A DNA stretch of 7,068 nucleotides from JADJPL01 sp964607915 (GTDB lineage: Bacteria; Bacteroidota; Bacteroidia; Chitinophagales; Saprospiraceae), in the NCBI GenBank assembly GCA_964607915.1, contig CAZSMU010000173.1, positions 1 through 7,068 of the forward strand, given 5' to 3'. A program made the position numbers and the translations under genes. Below the pieces are notes generated by a model. That model was not told the origin of the DNA, ran no database searches, and saw only the letters and a list, made by a program, of their open reading frames with translations. This document shows, piece after piece, positions 1 through 7,044 of the stretch (position 1 is the first letter of the stretch; every line of letters begins with the position of its first letter).

Positions 1-936
1 GCCGGCTTTGTAGCGCCCCGCCACATGAAAGCCATCAAGGAAACCGGCAACGACCTCGTCGCCGCCATGGACCGCTTCGACTCCGTCGGCGTGATGGACA
101 GCTATTTCCCCAACGCCGACTTCTTCGTGGAATTCGAGCGCTTCGACCGCCACCTGGAGAAGCTCAAGCGCCAGGGCCGGCAGGTGGACTACGTCAGCAT
201 CTGCTCGCCTAACTACCTGCACGACGCCCATATCCGCTTCGGCCTGCGCTACGGCGCCGACGTCATCTGCGAAAAACCCCTGGTGCTCAACCCCTGGAAC
301 ATAGACGCCCTGCAGGAACTCGAAAAAGAAACCAACAACCGCGTCAACTGCATCCTGCAACTGCGCCTGCACCCGGCCATCATCGCCCTCAAGAAGAAAG
401 TTGAAGAAGCGCCCAAAGACAAAATCTGGGACCTCGACCTCACCTACCTCACCTCCCGCGGCCACTGGTACTACACGAGCTGGAAAGGAGAAGTCGAAAA
501 ATCGGGCGGCATCGCCACCAATATCGGCGTCCACTTCTACGATATGCTCATCTGGATCTTCGGACCCGTACAGAAAAATACCGTCCACATCCACGCCCAC
601 GACCGCGCCGCCGGATTCCTGGAACTCAAACACGCGCGCGTGCGCTGGTTCCTGAGCATCAACGAGGAACTCCTGCCGGAGTACGTCCAAAAAAAAGGAG
701 GCCGCACCTACCGCTCCCTCAAAATCGAAGGCGAAGAGTTTGAATTCAGCGAAGGCTTTACCGACCTGCATACGGCCAGCTACCAGGAAGTACTCAAAAA
801 CAATGGGTTCGGACTGGAAGAAGCCCGCGCCGCCGTAGAGGTCGTATTCGATATCCGCAACGCCACCCCCCAGGGACTGACGGGCGAATACCACGAATTA
901 GCCGCTCATCCCCTGGCTAAACACCCCTTCAAATAA
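1..936 (+). CDS. wlbA: UDP-N-acetylglucosamine(-uronate) 3-dehydrogenase, WlbA/WbpB type (5' partial)
   Basis: This is a Gfo/Idh/MocA family NAD(P)-dependent sugar-nucleotide oxidoreductase. WlbA/WbpB enzymes oxidise C3 of UDP-GlcNAc uronate, the step before transamination and acetylation in 2,3-diacetamido-2,3-dideoxy-uronic acid synthesis. The frame is open from base 1 and begins AGFVAPRHMKAIK, the end of the glycine-rich Rossmann loop, so the ATG at 25 is internal. About 8-10 residues are missing off the left edge (311 codons seen; the family is near 315-320). Visible hallmarks are FDSVGVMDSYFPNADFF, YVSICSPNYLHDAHIRFGLR, the catalytic-lysine motif CEKPL (268-282), LQLRLHP, and GGIATNIGVHFYDMLIW (505-555), which carries the active-site histidine. 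The next gene starts 1 nt after the stop, so the two are almost certainly cotranscribed. The exact substrate (UDP-GlcNAc or its uronate) cannot be fixed from this sequence alone. Confidence 0.9.
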   Translation, partial: AGFVAPRHMKAIKETGNDLVAAMDRFDSVGVMDSYFPNADFFVEFERFDRHLEKLKRQGRQVDYVSICSPNYLHDAHIRFGLRYGADVICEKPLVLNPWNIDALQELEKETNNRVNCILQLRLHPAIIALKKKVEEAPKDKIWDLDLTYLTSRGHWYYTSWKGEVEKSGGIATNIGVHFYDMLIWIFGPVQKNTVHIHAHDRAAGFLELKHARVRWFLSINEELLPEYVQKKGGRTYRSLKIEGEEFEFSEGFTDLHTASYQEVLKNNGFGLEEARAAVEVVFDIRNATPQGLTGEYHELAAHPLAKHPFK

Positions 937-937
937 T

Positions 938-2878
938 ATGTGCGGCATACTCGGAATCGTCGAAAAAGGAGCAGACCGCACGGCCCTCATGGACCGAATG
1001 CTCGACGCCATCGCCCACCGCGGCCCGGACGCCAAAACGCAGTTCCGCCACCGCGATACCATCCTGGGCCATCGGCGCCTGTCCATCATTGACCTGGATA
1101 CGGGCGACCAGCCTATGTTCAACGCCGAACGGACGCGCTGCATCGTCTATAATGGCGAAATCTACAACTTCCGGGAACTGCGCGCCGAACTGGAAGCCCG
1201 CGGACGGGTGTTCCAAACCCATTCCGATACGGAAGTGCTGCTGCACGCTTATGAAGTCTATGGGCTCGACGTCCTGCCCCGCCTCAACGGTATCTTCGCC
1301 TTTGCCCTCTACAACCTCGAGAACGGAGAACTGCTGCTGGCACGGGACCACTTCGGCATCAAACCCCTGCACTATTTCGCCAAAGACGGACTCTTTCTCT
1401 TCGCTTCCGAACAAAAAGCCATCCTCCAACATCCCGACGTGCCGAGGGCGCTCAACCACAACGCCCTGCACCAGCAACTCAACCTGCGCTACACGCAGGG
1501 GGAAGAAACCCTCTTCGCCGGCATCAAACGCCTGCCACCGGCACACTACCTCCTCTATCGCGAGGGAGCCATCCAGGCCTGTGGGCGCTACTGGACCCTG
1601 CAACCCCAGCCGCAACGCGACATGCCCGAAGGGGAAGCCATAGAACAGCTCCACCTGCACCTGCGGCAAGCCGTACAGCGCCAGCTCGTCAGCGATGTGC
1701 CCGTAGGCGTGTACCTGTCCGGCGGACTGGACTCCTCTACCATCGTGCAAAAGATGCACGAACTCGGCGTCAGCCAAATCAACACCTTCACCCTGGGCTT
1801 CAACGAACCTACAGACGAGTTTCCCGACGCCCGGCAAATCGCCCGGCATTTCAATACCCATCACCAGGAACGAAACCTGGCCCTCAACCCGCTGGAGGAG
1901 TTCCCCAAAGTAATATGGCACGCCGAGGAACCCAAAATCAACCTGCTGCAGGGCTTTAACATGTCGCGCTTCGTCAGCCCGCAAATCAAAGTGGCCCTGG
2001 GCGGACTGGGCGGCGACGAACTGCTGGCCGGCTACGATATCCACAAATTTATCTTCCCCTTCCAACGCATCTTCGCAAGCCTGCCCAAACCTCTGCAGCG
2101 CCTCCTGCGCTGGAAATCCGACTTCCTGTTCCGCGTACAGCACGCAACCCATACCCTCGGCCTGGATGAATACCGCCGCGGCGTGCAGCTCCTGCTCGCC
2201 CTCGGCGATATCGAGCGCTTCTACCTCATCCTGCGCAACGTCTGGGATGGCGACCCCGCGTTTTACTCCTCCGTCTATCACCCGCGCTTCGCCGCGCATA
2301 TACGCACACAGGCCCCGCGCGTGGAAGCACAGTTCCACGAACTGTTCGCGCGGGTAGGACAACTCAATGCCCTGGATCAGGTGCTCTTCGTAGAGGCACA
2401 CAGCAAAATGGTCAACGACTACCTCCTCGTGGAAGACCGCATGTCTATGGCCCACTCCGTAGAAGAACGCGTGCCCTTCCTCGACCTCGACCTCGTGGAC
2501 TTCGCGTTCAGGGTGCCGGTATCGCTCAAAATACGCCACAACCAGACCAAGTACCTCTTCCGAAAGGCTATGGCCCCCTACCTGCCGCCCAAAATCATCC
2601 GCAAAAAGAAGTGGGGCTTCACCGTAAACCCTTACGAACAATTCAAAAAAGACCTCAAGCCGGTCGCAGAGCGCATCCTCAACCCCGCATTCGTGGAGCA
2701 GCAGGGAATCTTTAACTACGCCTACCTGCGCCGTATCCTGGACCACCCGCCCAGCCCACGCCTGCGCTGGCACTACAACTTCCTCTGGGTGGCCCTGGGC
2801 TTCGCCATCTGGGAAAAAATGTTCCTGGACCCCCATTTTGATGAAAAAGATTTTTCTTTGGAAAAATTTTATTCGTAA
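938..2878 (+). CDS. asnB: Glutamine-hydrolysing asparagine synthase-like amidotransferase
   Basis: 646 aa, two-domain class II amidotransferase. The N-terminal Ntn-hydrolase glutaminase domain (about 1-210) has the nucleophile Cys2 directly after the start Met (MCGILGIVE), HRGPD near residue 27, NGEIYN at 72-77 and SDTE at 96-99. The synthetase domain has the ATP-pyrophosphatase loop SGGLDSS at 261-267, GGLGGDELLAGY from 355, EERVPFLD and TKYLFRKAM with the conserved lysine. All key residues look present, so it should be active. The family releases ammonia from glutamine and transfers it to an adenylated carboxylate. At 646 aa it is longer than E. coli AsnB (about 554 aa) and resembles the asnB-like genes of polysaccharide loci. 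Between a sugar dehydrogenase and a glycosyltransferase it may amidate a uronic acid rather than make asparagine (inference). The start is fixed by the Cys2 requirement; it lies 1 nt past the previous stop, with no clear Shine-Dalgarno. Confidence 0.93.
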   Translation: MCGILGIVEKGADRTALMDRMLDAIAHRGPDAKTQFRHRDTILGHRRLSIIDLDTGDQPMFNAERTRCIVYNGEIYNFRELRAELEARGRVFQTHSDTEVLLHAYEVYGLDVLPRLNGIFAFALYNLENGELLLARDHFGIKPLHYFAKDGLFLFASEQKAILQHPDVPRALNHNALHQQLNLRYTQGEETLFAGIKRLPPAHYLLYREGAIQACGRYWTLQPQPQRDMPEGEAIEQLHLHLRQAVQRQLVSDVPVGVYLSGGLDSSTIVQKMHELGVSQINTFTLGFNEPTDEFPDARQIARHFNTHHQERNLALNPLEEFPKVIWHAEEPKINLLQGFNMSRFVSPQIKVALGGLGGDELLAGYDIHKFIFPFQRIFASLPKPLQRLLRWKSDFLFRVQHATHTLGLDEYRRGVQLLLALGDIERFYLILRNVWDGDPAFYSSVYHPRFAAHIRTQAPRVEAQFHELFARVGQLNALDQVLFVEAHSKMVNDYLLVEDRMSMAHSVEERVPFLDLDLVDFAFRVPVSLKIRHNQTKYLFRKAMAPYLPPKIIRKKKWGFTVNPYEQFKKDLKPVAERILNPAFVEQQGIFNYAYLRRILDHPPSPRLRWHYNFLWVALGFAIWEKMFLDPHFDEKDFSLEKFYS

Positions 2879-2894
2879 AACGTTGTTATCCAAA

Positions 2895-3908
2895 ATGAAA
2901 TACTCCCTCATCATAGCGACCTACAACCGCCTGGAAGAACTGCGCGAGCTCATCCAGTCGGTACGGGCACTCGACTTCCCCAAAAACGGGCTCGAACTCG
3001 TCATCTCCGACGACGGCTCCAAGGACGGCACTGCCCAATGGCTCGAATCCCAATCCTTCGACTTTGCCTTCCAGTACCTGTACCAGGAGAACAAAGGCCC
3101 CGGAGAGGCCCGCAACGCAGGCATGCGCCAGGCAAAAGGCGATTATTTCCTGTTCATAGACTCCGATTGCATCCTCCCGCCAGACTACCTCAAAAAGGTG
3201 GACTCTTTCCTGGCCGCACACCCCGTCGATGCCTTCGGGGGACCCGACGACTGCCATCCCCATTTCCCGCCGCTGCTCAAAGCCATCAACTACTCCATGA
3301 CCTCTTTCCTGGGTACAGGCGGCACCCGGGGAGCTAAAAAAAGCGTCACGAAATTCTATCCCCGCAGCTTCAACATGGGCCTCCACCGCCGGGTGTTCGA
3401 ACAAATCGGAGGCATGAACGCCCTGCGGCACGGACAGGACATGGACCTCTCGGCCCGCATCTACTTAGCCGGCTTCAAAGTGGCCCTCATCCCGGACGCG
3501 TTTGTGTATCACAAGCGCCGTACCAACCTGCGGCGCTTTTACAAGCAAATATTCAACTGGGGCGTCGCCCGAATCAACCTGGGCAGCACCTACCCGGAAT
3601 TGCTGAAGCCCATCCACCTGGCACCTGCCTTCCTGGTGGCCGCCGCCGGTGTCGCCGCCCTGCTGTCGCTGCTGTTCGCTGCCGCACGGCCTCTCGGGAC
3701 GCTCCTGCTAGCGGGTATGGCCGGTATCGCCCTGCTCGCTTTTGTGCAGTCCCTCCTCAAATACCGCAGCCTCCCGGTCGCCTTCCTGTCTATCGCCACC
3801 CTCTTTATCCAGGTGTTTGCCTACGGCATGGGCACCTGGAGCGGTATCCTCCAACGCCTGAGAGGGGAAAAAGTGGCCAGAGGATTCACGAAAGACTACT
3901 ACAAATAG
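2895..3908 (+). CDS. Family 2 glycosyltransferase with C-terminal membrane segments
   Basis: 337 aa from the ATG at 2895. The GT-A fold begins immediately with KYSLIIATYNRLEEL. The nucleotide-sugar binding DDGS is at 39-42, and the metal-binding DxD-type motif is D89-S-D91 (FLFIDSDC). Around 179-184 is HGQDMD, occupying the place of the usual (E/Q)D catalytic-base motif. Three hydrophobic stretches at roughly 242-264, 267-288 and 293-317 predict membrane anchoring, so sugar transfer probably takes place on the cytoplasmic face of the inner membrane onto a lipid-linked acceptor. The frame is open further upstream: starts at 2838 or 2841 would add about 19 basic/hydrophobic residues and overlap asnB by about 40 nt. 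The start at 2895 is preferred because the conserved fold begins there and it leaves a 16-nt gap. Donor and acceptor cannot be read from sequence. Confidence 0.88.
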   Translation: MKYSLIIATYNRLEELRELIQSVRALDFPKNGLELVISDDGSKDGTAQWLESQSFDFAFQYLYQENKGPGEARNAGMRQAKGDYFLFIDSDCILPPDYLKKVDSFLAAHPVDAFGGPDDCHPHFPPLLKAINYSMTSFLGTGGTRGAKKSVTKFYPRSFNMGLHRRVFEQIGGMNALRHGQDMDLSARIYLAGFKVALIPDAFVYHKRRTNLRRFYKQIFNWGVARINLGSTYPELLKPIHLAPAFLVAAAGVAALLSLLFAAARPLGTLLLAGMAGIALLAFVQSLLKYRSLPVAFLSIATLFIQVFAYGMGTWSGILQRLRGEKVARGFTKDYYK

Positions 3909-3916
3909 GGCATCCT

Positions 3917-4501
3917 ATGTTAGACGCTATCAAACGCATCGTGGCTGAAAGCATATCGGTCAAAACGCAGCTCCTCGGGGATGAGGCCCGCCTCCACACC
4001 CTCTGGGAAGTAGCACAAACGTGCATAAAATGTTATAAAGGAGAAGGGAAAATCCTGTTTTGCGGCAACGGGGGCAGTGCCGCCGACGCGCAGCACCTGG
4101 CGGCGGAGCTGTCGGGCCGGTTCTACAAGGACCGTCCGCCTCTGTTTGCGGAGGCCCTGCACGTCAACAGCTCGTACGTGACTGCCGTGGGCAACGACTA
4201 TGGGTATGAAGAGATTTACGCCCGCCTGGTGCGGGCCATGGGCAGGCGGGGCGATGTCCTCATTGGGATTTCAACCTCCGGGAACTCCCCCAATATCCTC
4301 AGAGCTCTCGAGGCAGCCCGGGCTGTCGGCATGGTGACGGTGGGCATGACGGGTGCCGGCGGCGGGAAGATGCGCGCCCTGTGCGACTACCTGCTCGACA
4401 TGCCCTCTACCGATACGCCGCGCATCCAGGAGGCGCACATCCTGGCCGGGCACATCCTCTGCCAGTTGGTAGAGGAAGGGCTGTTTGGGGTACGGGGGTG
4501 A
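3917..4501 (+). CDS. gmhA: D-sedoheptulose-7-phosphate isomerase (phosphoheptose isomerase)
   Basis: 194 aa, matching the usual GmhA length (E. coli about 192). It is a single SIS-domain enzyme that converts sedoheptulose 7-phosphate to D-glycero-D-manno-heptose 7-phosphate, the first step of ADP- or GDP-heptose synthesis, in the cytosol. Motifs are CGNGGSAADAQHLAAELSG from residue 49, with H60 and E64 matching the E. coli metal/catalytic H61 and E65; the phosphate-binding STSGNSPNI; and RIQEAHILAGH with Q171 and H179 matching E. coli Q172 and H180. The active site is therefore complete. The start lies 8 nt past the glycosyltransferase stop, with a weak AGGG seven bases upstream. As last gene of the cluster it suggests a heptose in the glycan; the kinase, phosphatase and nucleotidyltransferase partners are not in this window. 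Confidence 0.94.
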   Translation: MLDAIKRIVAESISVKTQLLGDEARLHTLWEVAQTCIKCYKGEGKILFCGNGGSAADAQHLAAELSGRFYKDRPPLFAEALHVNSSYVTAVGNDYGYEEIYARLVRAMGRRGDVLIGISTSGNSPNILRALEAARAVGMVTVGMTGAGGGKMRALCDYLLDMPSTDTPRIQEAHILAGHILCQLVEEGLFGVRG

Positions 4502-4504
4502 GAG

Positions 4505-4545
4505 TATGTACATCAGGCCACTTCTGCCTGGTATAGAGGTACATA
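4505..4545 (+). terminator. Bulged hairpin directly after gmhA, possible terminator
   Basis: Three bases after the gmhA stop, TATGTAC (4505-4511) can pair with GTACATA (4539-4545). Inside it, ATCAGGC (4512-4518) pairs with GCCTGGT (4526-4532), with one G-U pair. This leaves a 7-nt loop and a one-sided bulge at 4533-4538. The tail GTTATTATTC is T-rich but not a clean T run. It could end or protect the 3' end of the sugar operon transcript; the stronger inverted repeat further on is the alternative. Confidence 0.4.
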
Positions 4546-4549
4546 GTTA

Positions 4550-4598
4550 TTATTCTCCGCATTTATTGCGGTGAAAGCAGCGTTTATTCTCCGCATTT
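4550..4598. repeat. Two perfect 15-nt direct repeats, 34 nt apart
   Basis: TTATTCTCCGCATTT occurs at 4550-4564 and again at 4584-4598, separated by 19 nt. The first copy also forms a small hairpin with its spacer: CCGCA (4557-4561) with TGCGG (4567-4571). The second copy ends 2 nt before the long inverted repeat. No function is recognised. The spacing is too short for an IS target duplication; a regulatory or decayed repeat unit are both possible. Confidence 0.7.
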
Positions 4599-4600
4599 GA

Positions 4601-4636
4601 AAATTAGACTTGTTGGGCGCGCAACAAGTCTAATTT
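4601..4636. terminator. Perfect 15-bp inverted repeat, likely bidirectional terminator
   Basis: AAATTAGACTTGTTG (4601-4615) is exactly complementary to CAACAAGTCTAATTT (4622-4636), with loop GGCGCG (4616-4621). Both outer arms end in a run of three T/A with further T-rich sequence (TTTCTATTTAT rightward, TTTTCAAAT leftward), so it could act in both directions between the convergent gmhA and metallopeptidase genes. The right arm directly abuts the minus-strand stop codon at 4637-4639 of the fragment described next. It could therefore be the original terminator of that lost gene. The T tracts are imperfect, so an element end rather than a terminator remains possible. Confidence 0.65.
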
Positions 4637-4739
4637 CTATTTATCCTTCTTAACATCGGCGATTTCTTGTATTTTTTCAAGCGAAAGCCCCGTTATCTGA
4701 GCAACCACATCAAAAGATAGACCTACCCTTAGGGCAACT
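4637..4739 (-). pseudogene. C-terminal remnant of an Rpn / PD-(D/E)XK transposase-like protein
   Basis: On the minus strand the last 34 or so codons of an open frame, just past the metallopeptidase stop, read VALRVGLSFDVVAQITGL then SLEKIQEIADVKKDK, ending TAG at 4637-4639. This matches the pattern known at the C-terminus of Rpn-family recombination-promoting nucleases, roughly (I/V)A..L...G(L/M)s...(I/V)A..TGLs.eeI..L. No nuclease core is present: upstream of about 4740 the same frame only shadows the metallopeptidase codons. It therefore appears to be a 3' fragment left by a deletion or recombination event. Alternatives are a chance frame, or a small standalone peptide from a start inside the metallopeptidase gene (ATG at 4864). 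The family match is by eye on a short segment. Confidence 0.5.
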
Positions 4740-6797
4740 TCAGAGGGATTCCCCCTCCTGTTGCGGAGTCGGGGCATTGACCAATTCAGCCTGGTAGTAC
4801 AATAACTCCCGTTTCGTGAGGTGATACCATTCCTTAAACAAGGAAGGATAGTGATCGAGCGCATGCGCCAGGGCGACCAGGTTGTCCTCTTTTAAGCGCT
4901 CCTGTTCCAGATAGATACCGTCCGTCGAAAGGTATTTTTCCATTCCCTTCACTACTTGGGGCCAGTCGGGGGTGGATTCGGGCTGAAGGTTGAGCATCTC
5001 GCGGATATCCGCTTTAAATAGTCCTTCCACTACTGCCATGCCTTCGAAAGCGGCCTCTGCCTCATCTAGCGTAAGTTCGCCTTTGACGACGGCGAACTTC
5101 TCGCAGATGGCGACATACCGTTGGTTTTTCGGCTCGAGGTCAAAGAATCTCTCGTACAGGTGTACCAGGCGGGGAGGGCGCTGTGTCGATTCTTCGAGCA
5201 TTTTGAAAAAATGGAATATCCGGCGGTCGTTTTGCGCGAGCACTTGTTCGATTTCCTCTAGTTCCTGCTGCAATTGTGCTATCAGCCGCTTACAGTCTTT
5301 GAGGGTACAATCCGCCCCGTCGAACTGAAACCTTTCGACCTCCCACGCCCCACCCCTGATAGCGATAAGTTGCTCCATATCCCGTTTCGCAGATATCGAA
5401 CGGGCAGCTGTCCGAACGTGCTGCTCAGAGAACAGGCTCTCCAGGGTACAGGGGTCGGTCTGCTCCGGGGAGGCCTGCAGGTCAAACAGCGTAGGGTTTA
5501 CCCAATAGTAGTAATCCTGGTATATCTCGGGGTAGCGAAGCCCCCGGAAGTACTCCTCGTAAGCTGACCGCGACTCTTCAGCGGTCAGCAAATCGGGAGC
5601 CTTATCGCGCGGTGCGAACCCGAACAGCTCATCGGCCATGTGCTCCTGGTAGCGGTTCAGGTTCAGGAAGACGGCACTGGCGGGGGTGTCGTCTGTCGAA
5701 GATGCCCTATGCGCCATTTCCCCCATCCGTTCAATCCGCTGTTCGGTGCTCGGATGGGTACCCCAGGCATTCTCTATACTGAGTCGTTGAGGTGATAAGT
5801 CCCTGATGCCCGGCAGCGGCCTGTCGGAATCCTGCCCCAGGGTGCAGTCCCATAGCTGCATCGCAAACAAATGGTCGGACAGCAGGTTTTTGCTCTTTTG
5901 GTTTCGGGTCGCCAAACGCTGGTAGAACTGAAGTACGGAAGCGAAGCAGAAACTGGCAAAGGGTGAGCGGAGTAGCGCGTTTTTAGACGCCTCATACCCG
6001 CCTACCTGAACCGCTACCGCATCTGCGTGGAATTCCATCTCCCGCGAAAGCCCCCTGGCGGCCTTTTGCATCGCCACATATCGCACTTTCAGAATATCCT
6101 GCATGTTTTGAATCATCGCGATAGCGATGGTGGTGAAGAATTTGAATACGCCGCTGATATTCGCAAAGGTCTGGACGTTCTCTTCGTAAGATCTGTTGTC
6201 GTACAACAGGTTGTAGGTGATATGCTCAAAGTGGTAGGTGTAACTGTGTACCCGCATCGTCTTTTGCGCGAAATGCCCGAACTCGTGCGCCAGTACCGAC
6301 CGGAACTCTTCTTTGCTCAGGGCATTGACCAGGCCCAGCCCGATATTCAGGTTTTTCCGGATGGGCAGGAACAAACTCCAGAAACTGGAATCGTAAAATA
6401 CCCCGGCATTCACCTCAAATGACACGTAAACCCTTTGCGGAAAGTGGGTGCCGATTTCCTGCACCAGGCTTTCAAGCAGGTCGAACAACAGGGGTTCGTC
6501 TTCTCTATGGATTTCGTACATCCCCGAGCGGTCCACTACATGCTGCTTAAAAACGAACTTTAGTAAAAAAAACAGCACGATGATGCCCATACTGCCCAAA
6601 CCAATTCCGAACAGAAGGCTCCCGATCCCCAGCTGGAACGCGATCATCTTCATGGCCCCATATACGCAGAGTGCTGTCAGCGCCAGGGCGAATACGACCA
6701 TCCCCAAATACGCTATGACGAAGGCGGCCATGTAGGCTATGGCAATCCGGGTTTGGCGCTTGTAGGTGCGGGTTGGATCCAGAATGACTTTTTCCAT
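4740..6797 (-). CDS. Membrane-embedded M48 family zinc metallopeptidase
   Basis: 685 aa from the ATG at 6797. Two hydrophobic stretches at about 22-49 and 56-82 anchor the N-terminus in the membrane. The peptidase core follows: LAHEFGHFAQ with zinc ligands H171 and H175 and catalytic E172, then SREMEFHADAVAV with third ligand E255 and D259, then the M48 motif THPSTEQRIERM with H348-P349. The catalytic set is complete. M48 relatives such as HtpX degrade or process membrane proteins; the substrate here is unknown. Beyond about 360 a long C-terminal region of no recognised fold includes a glutamine/glutamate-rich heptad-like segment (about 497-535) likely to form a coiled coil. An in-frame GTG at 6833 would add 12 unremarkable residues; ATG 6797 (MEKVILDPTRTYKRQ) is the better start. 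No Shine-Dalgarno is visible. The gene is convergent to the sugar operon and probably unrelated to it. Confidence 0.88.
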   Translation of the reverse strand: MEKVILDPTRTYKRQTRIAIAYMAAFVIAYLGMVVFALALTALCVYGAMKMIAFQLGIGSLLFGIGLGSMGIIVLFFLLKFVFKQHVVDRSGMYEIHREDEPLLFDLLESLVQEIGTHFPQRVYVSFEVNAGVFYDSSFWSLFLPIRKNLNIGLGLVNALSKEEFRSVLAHEFGHFAQKTMRVHSYTYHFEHITYNLLYDNRSYEENVQTFANISGVFKFFTTIAIAMIQNMQDILKVRYVAMQKAARGLSREMEFHADAVAVQVGGYEASKNALLRSPFASFCFASVLQFYQRLATRNQKSKNLLSDHLFAMQLWDCTLGQDSDRPLPGIRDLSPQRLSIENAWGTHPSTEQRIERMGEMAHRASSTDDTPASAVFLNLNRYQEHMADELFGFAPRDKAPDLLTAEESRSAYEEYFRGLRYPEIYQDYYYWVNPTLFDLQASPEQTDPCTLESLFSEQHVRTAARSISAKRDMEQLIAIRGGAWEVERFQFDGADCTLKDCKRLIAQLQQELEEIEQVLAQNDRRIFHFFKMLEESTQRPPRLVHLYERFFDLEPKNQRYVAICEKFAVVKGELTLDEAEAAFEGMAVVEGLFKADIREMLNLQPESTPDWPQVVKGMEKYLSTDGIYLEQERLKEDNLVALAHALDHYPSLFKEWYHLTKRELLYYQAELVNAPTPQQEGESL

Positions 6798-7036
6798 AGG
6801 AAGAATGCAGGGTGAGTGGGGAAATGAGCGCACAGAAAATGGCAGTTGGAGATCTGGCAGTGCCGGCGCATAGGCTGCAACCGAAACAACTCCCCTTATA
6901 ACGCAGGGTCATTTTTTCTTAGTATGTGCAGAAATTACTGTCCTTCATTCCTCTGTAAAGTCTCGCCGTTTCCAGGCTTCGCCATCATTTTAAATGCGAT
7001 ACCCCTGATGCCCTCGAATACTTTCCCAAAAATTCC

Positions 7037-7044
7037 TAACTTTG
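7037..7044 (+). promoter_or_regulatory. Bacteroidota-type -7 promoter element, rightward
   Basis: TAACTTTG fits the TAnnTTTG -7 consensus of the Bacteroidota primary sigma factor. It sits in the 270-nt non-coding stretch upstream of the metallopeptidase and points rightward, out of the window, so it would drive a divergent neighbour. No convincing TTG-type -33 box is seen about 19 bases upstream. No clear leftward promoter for the metallopeptidase was found in 6798-7068. Confidence 0.4.

Noticed and set aside
2837..2860. Internal promoter (TTTG plus TTTCTTTG) before the glycosyltransferase
   Set aside because: The gap between the two boxes is only about 12 nt, against the roughly 19 expected, and the -7 box lacks its conserved A.
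929..2914. 661-codon open frame on the minus strand antisense to asnB
   Set aside because: It lies opposite a fully motif-supported gene and shows no recognisable family. It is the expected shadow of C/G-ending codons in a GC-rich gene.
2886..3431. 181-codon minus-strand open frame antisense to the glycosyltransferase
   Set aside because: Same mirror-frame composition effect; no recognisable motifs, and the + strand gene has DDGS and DSD motifs.
4550..4598. Direct repeats as a CRISPR array
   Set aside because: Only two 15-nt copies with a 19-nt spacer and no cas genes; repeats and spacer are too short.
4502..4640. Complete insertion sequence or MITE
   Set aside because: No transposase, and no terminal inverted repeats with flanking target duplication could be defined around the structured segment.
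6027..6735. Plus-strand open frames opposite the metallopeptidase N-terminal half
   Set aside because: Complementary shadows of a gene with intact HEFGH and ExxxD motifs; no family resemblance.
6547..6912. 121-codon minus-strand frame overlapping the metallopeptidase start
   Set aside because: Out-of-frame with the gene, no family resemblance, and most of it is covered by the conserved membrane-segment coding sequence.
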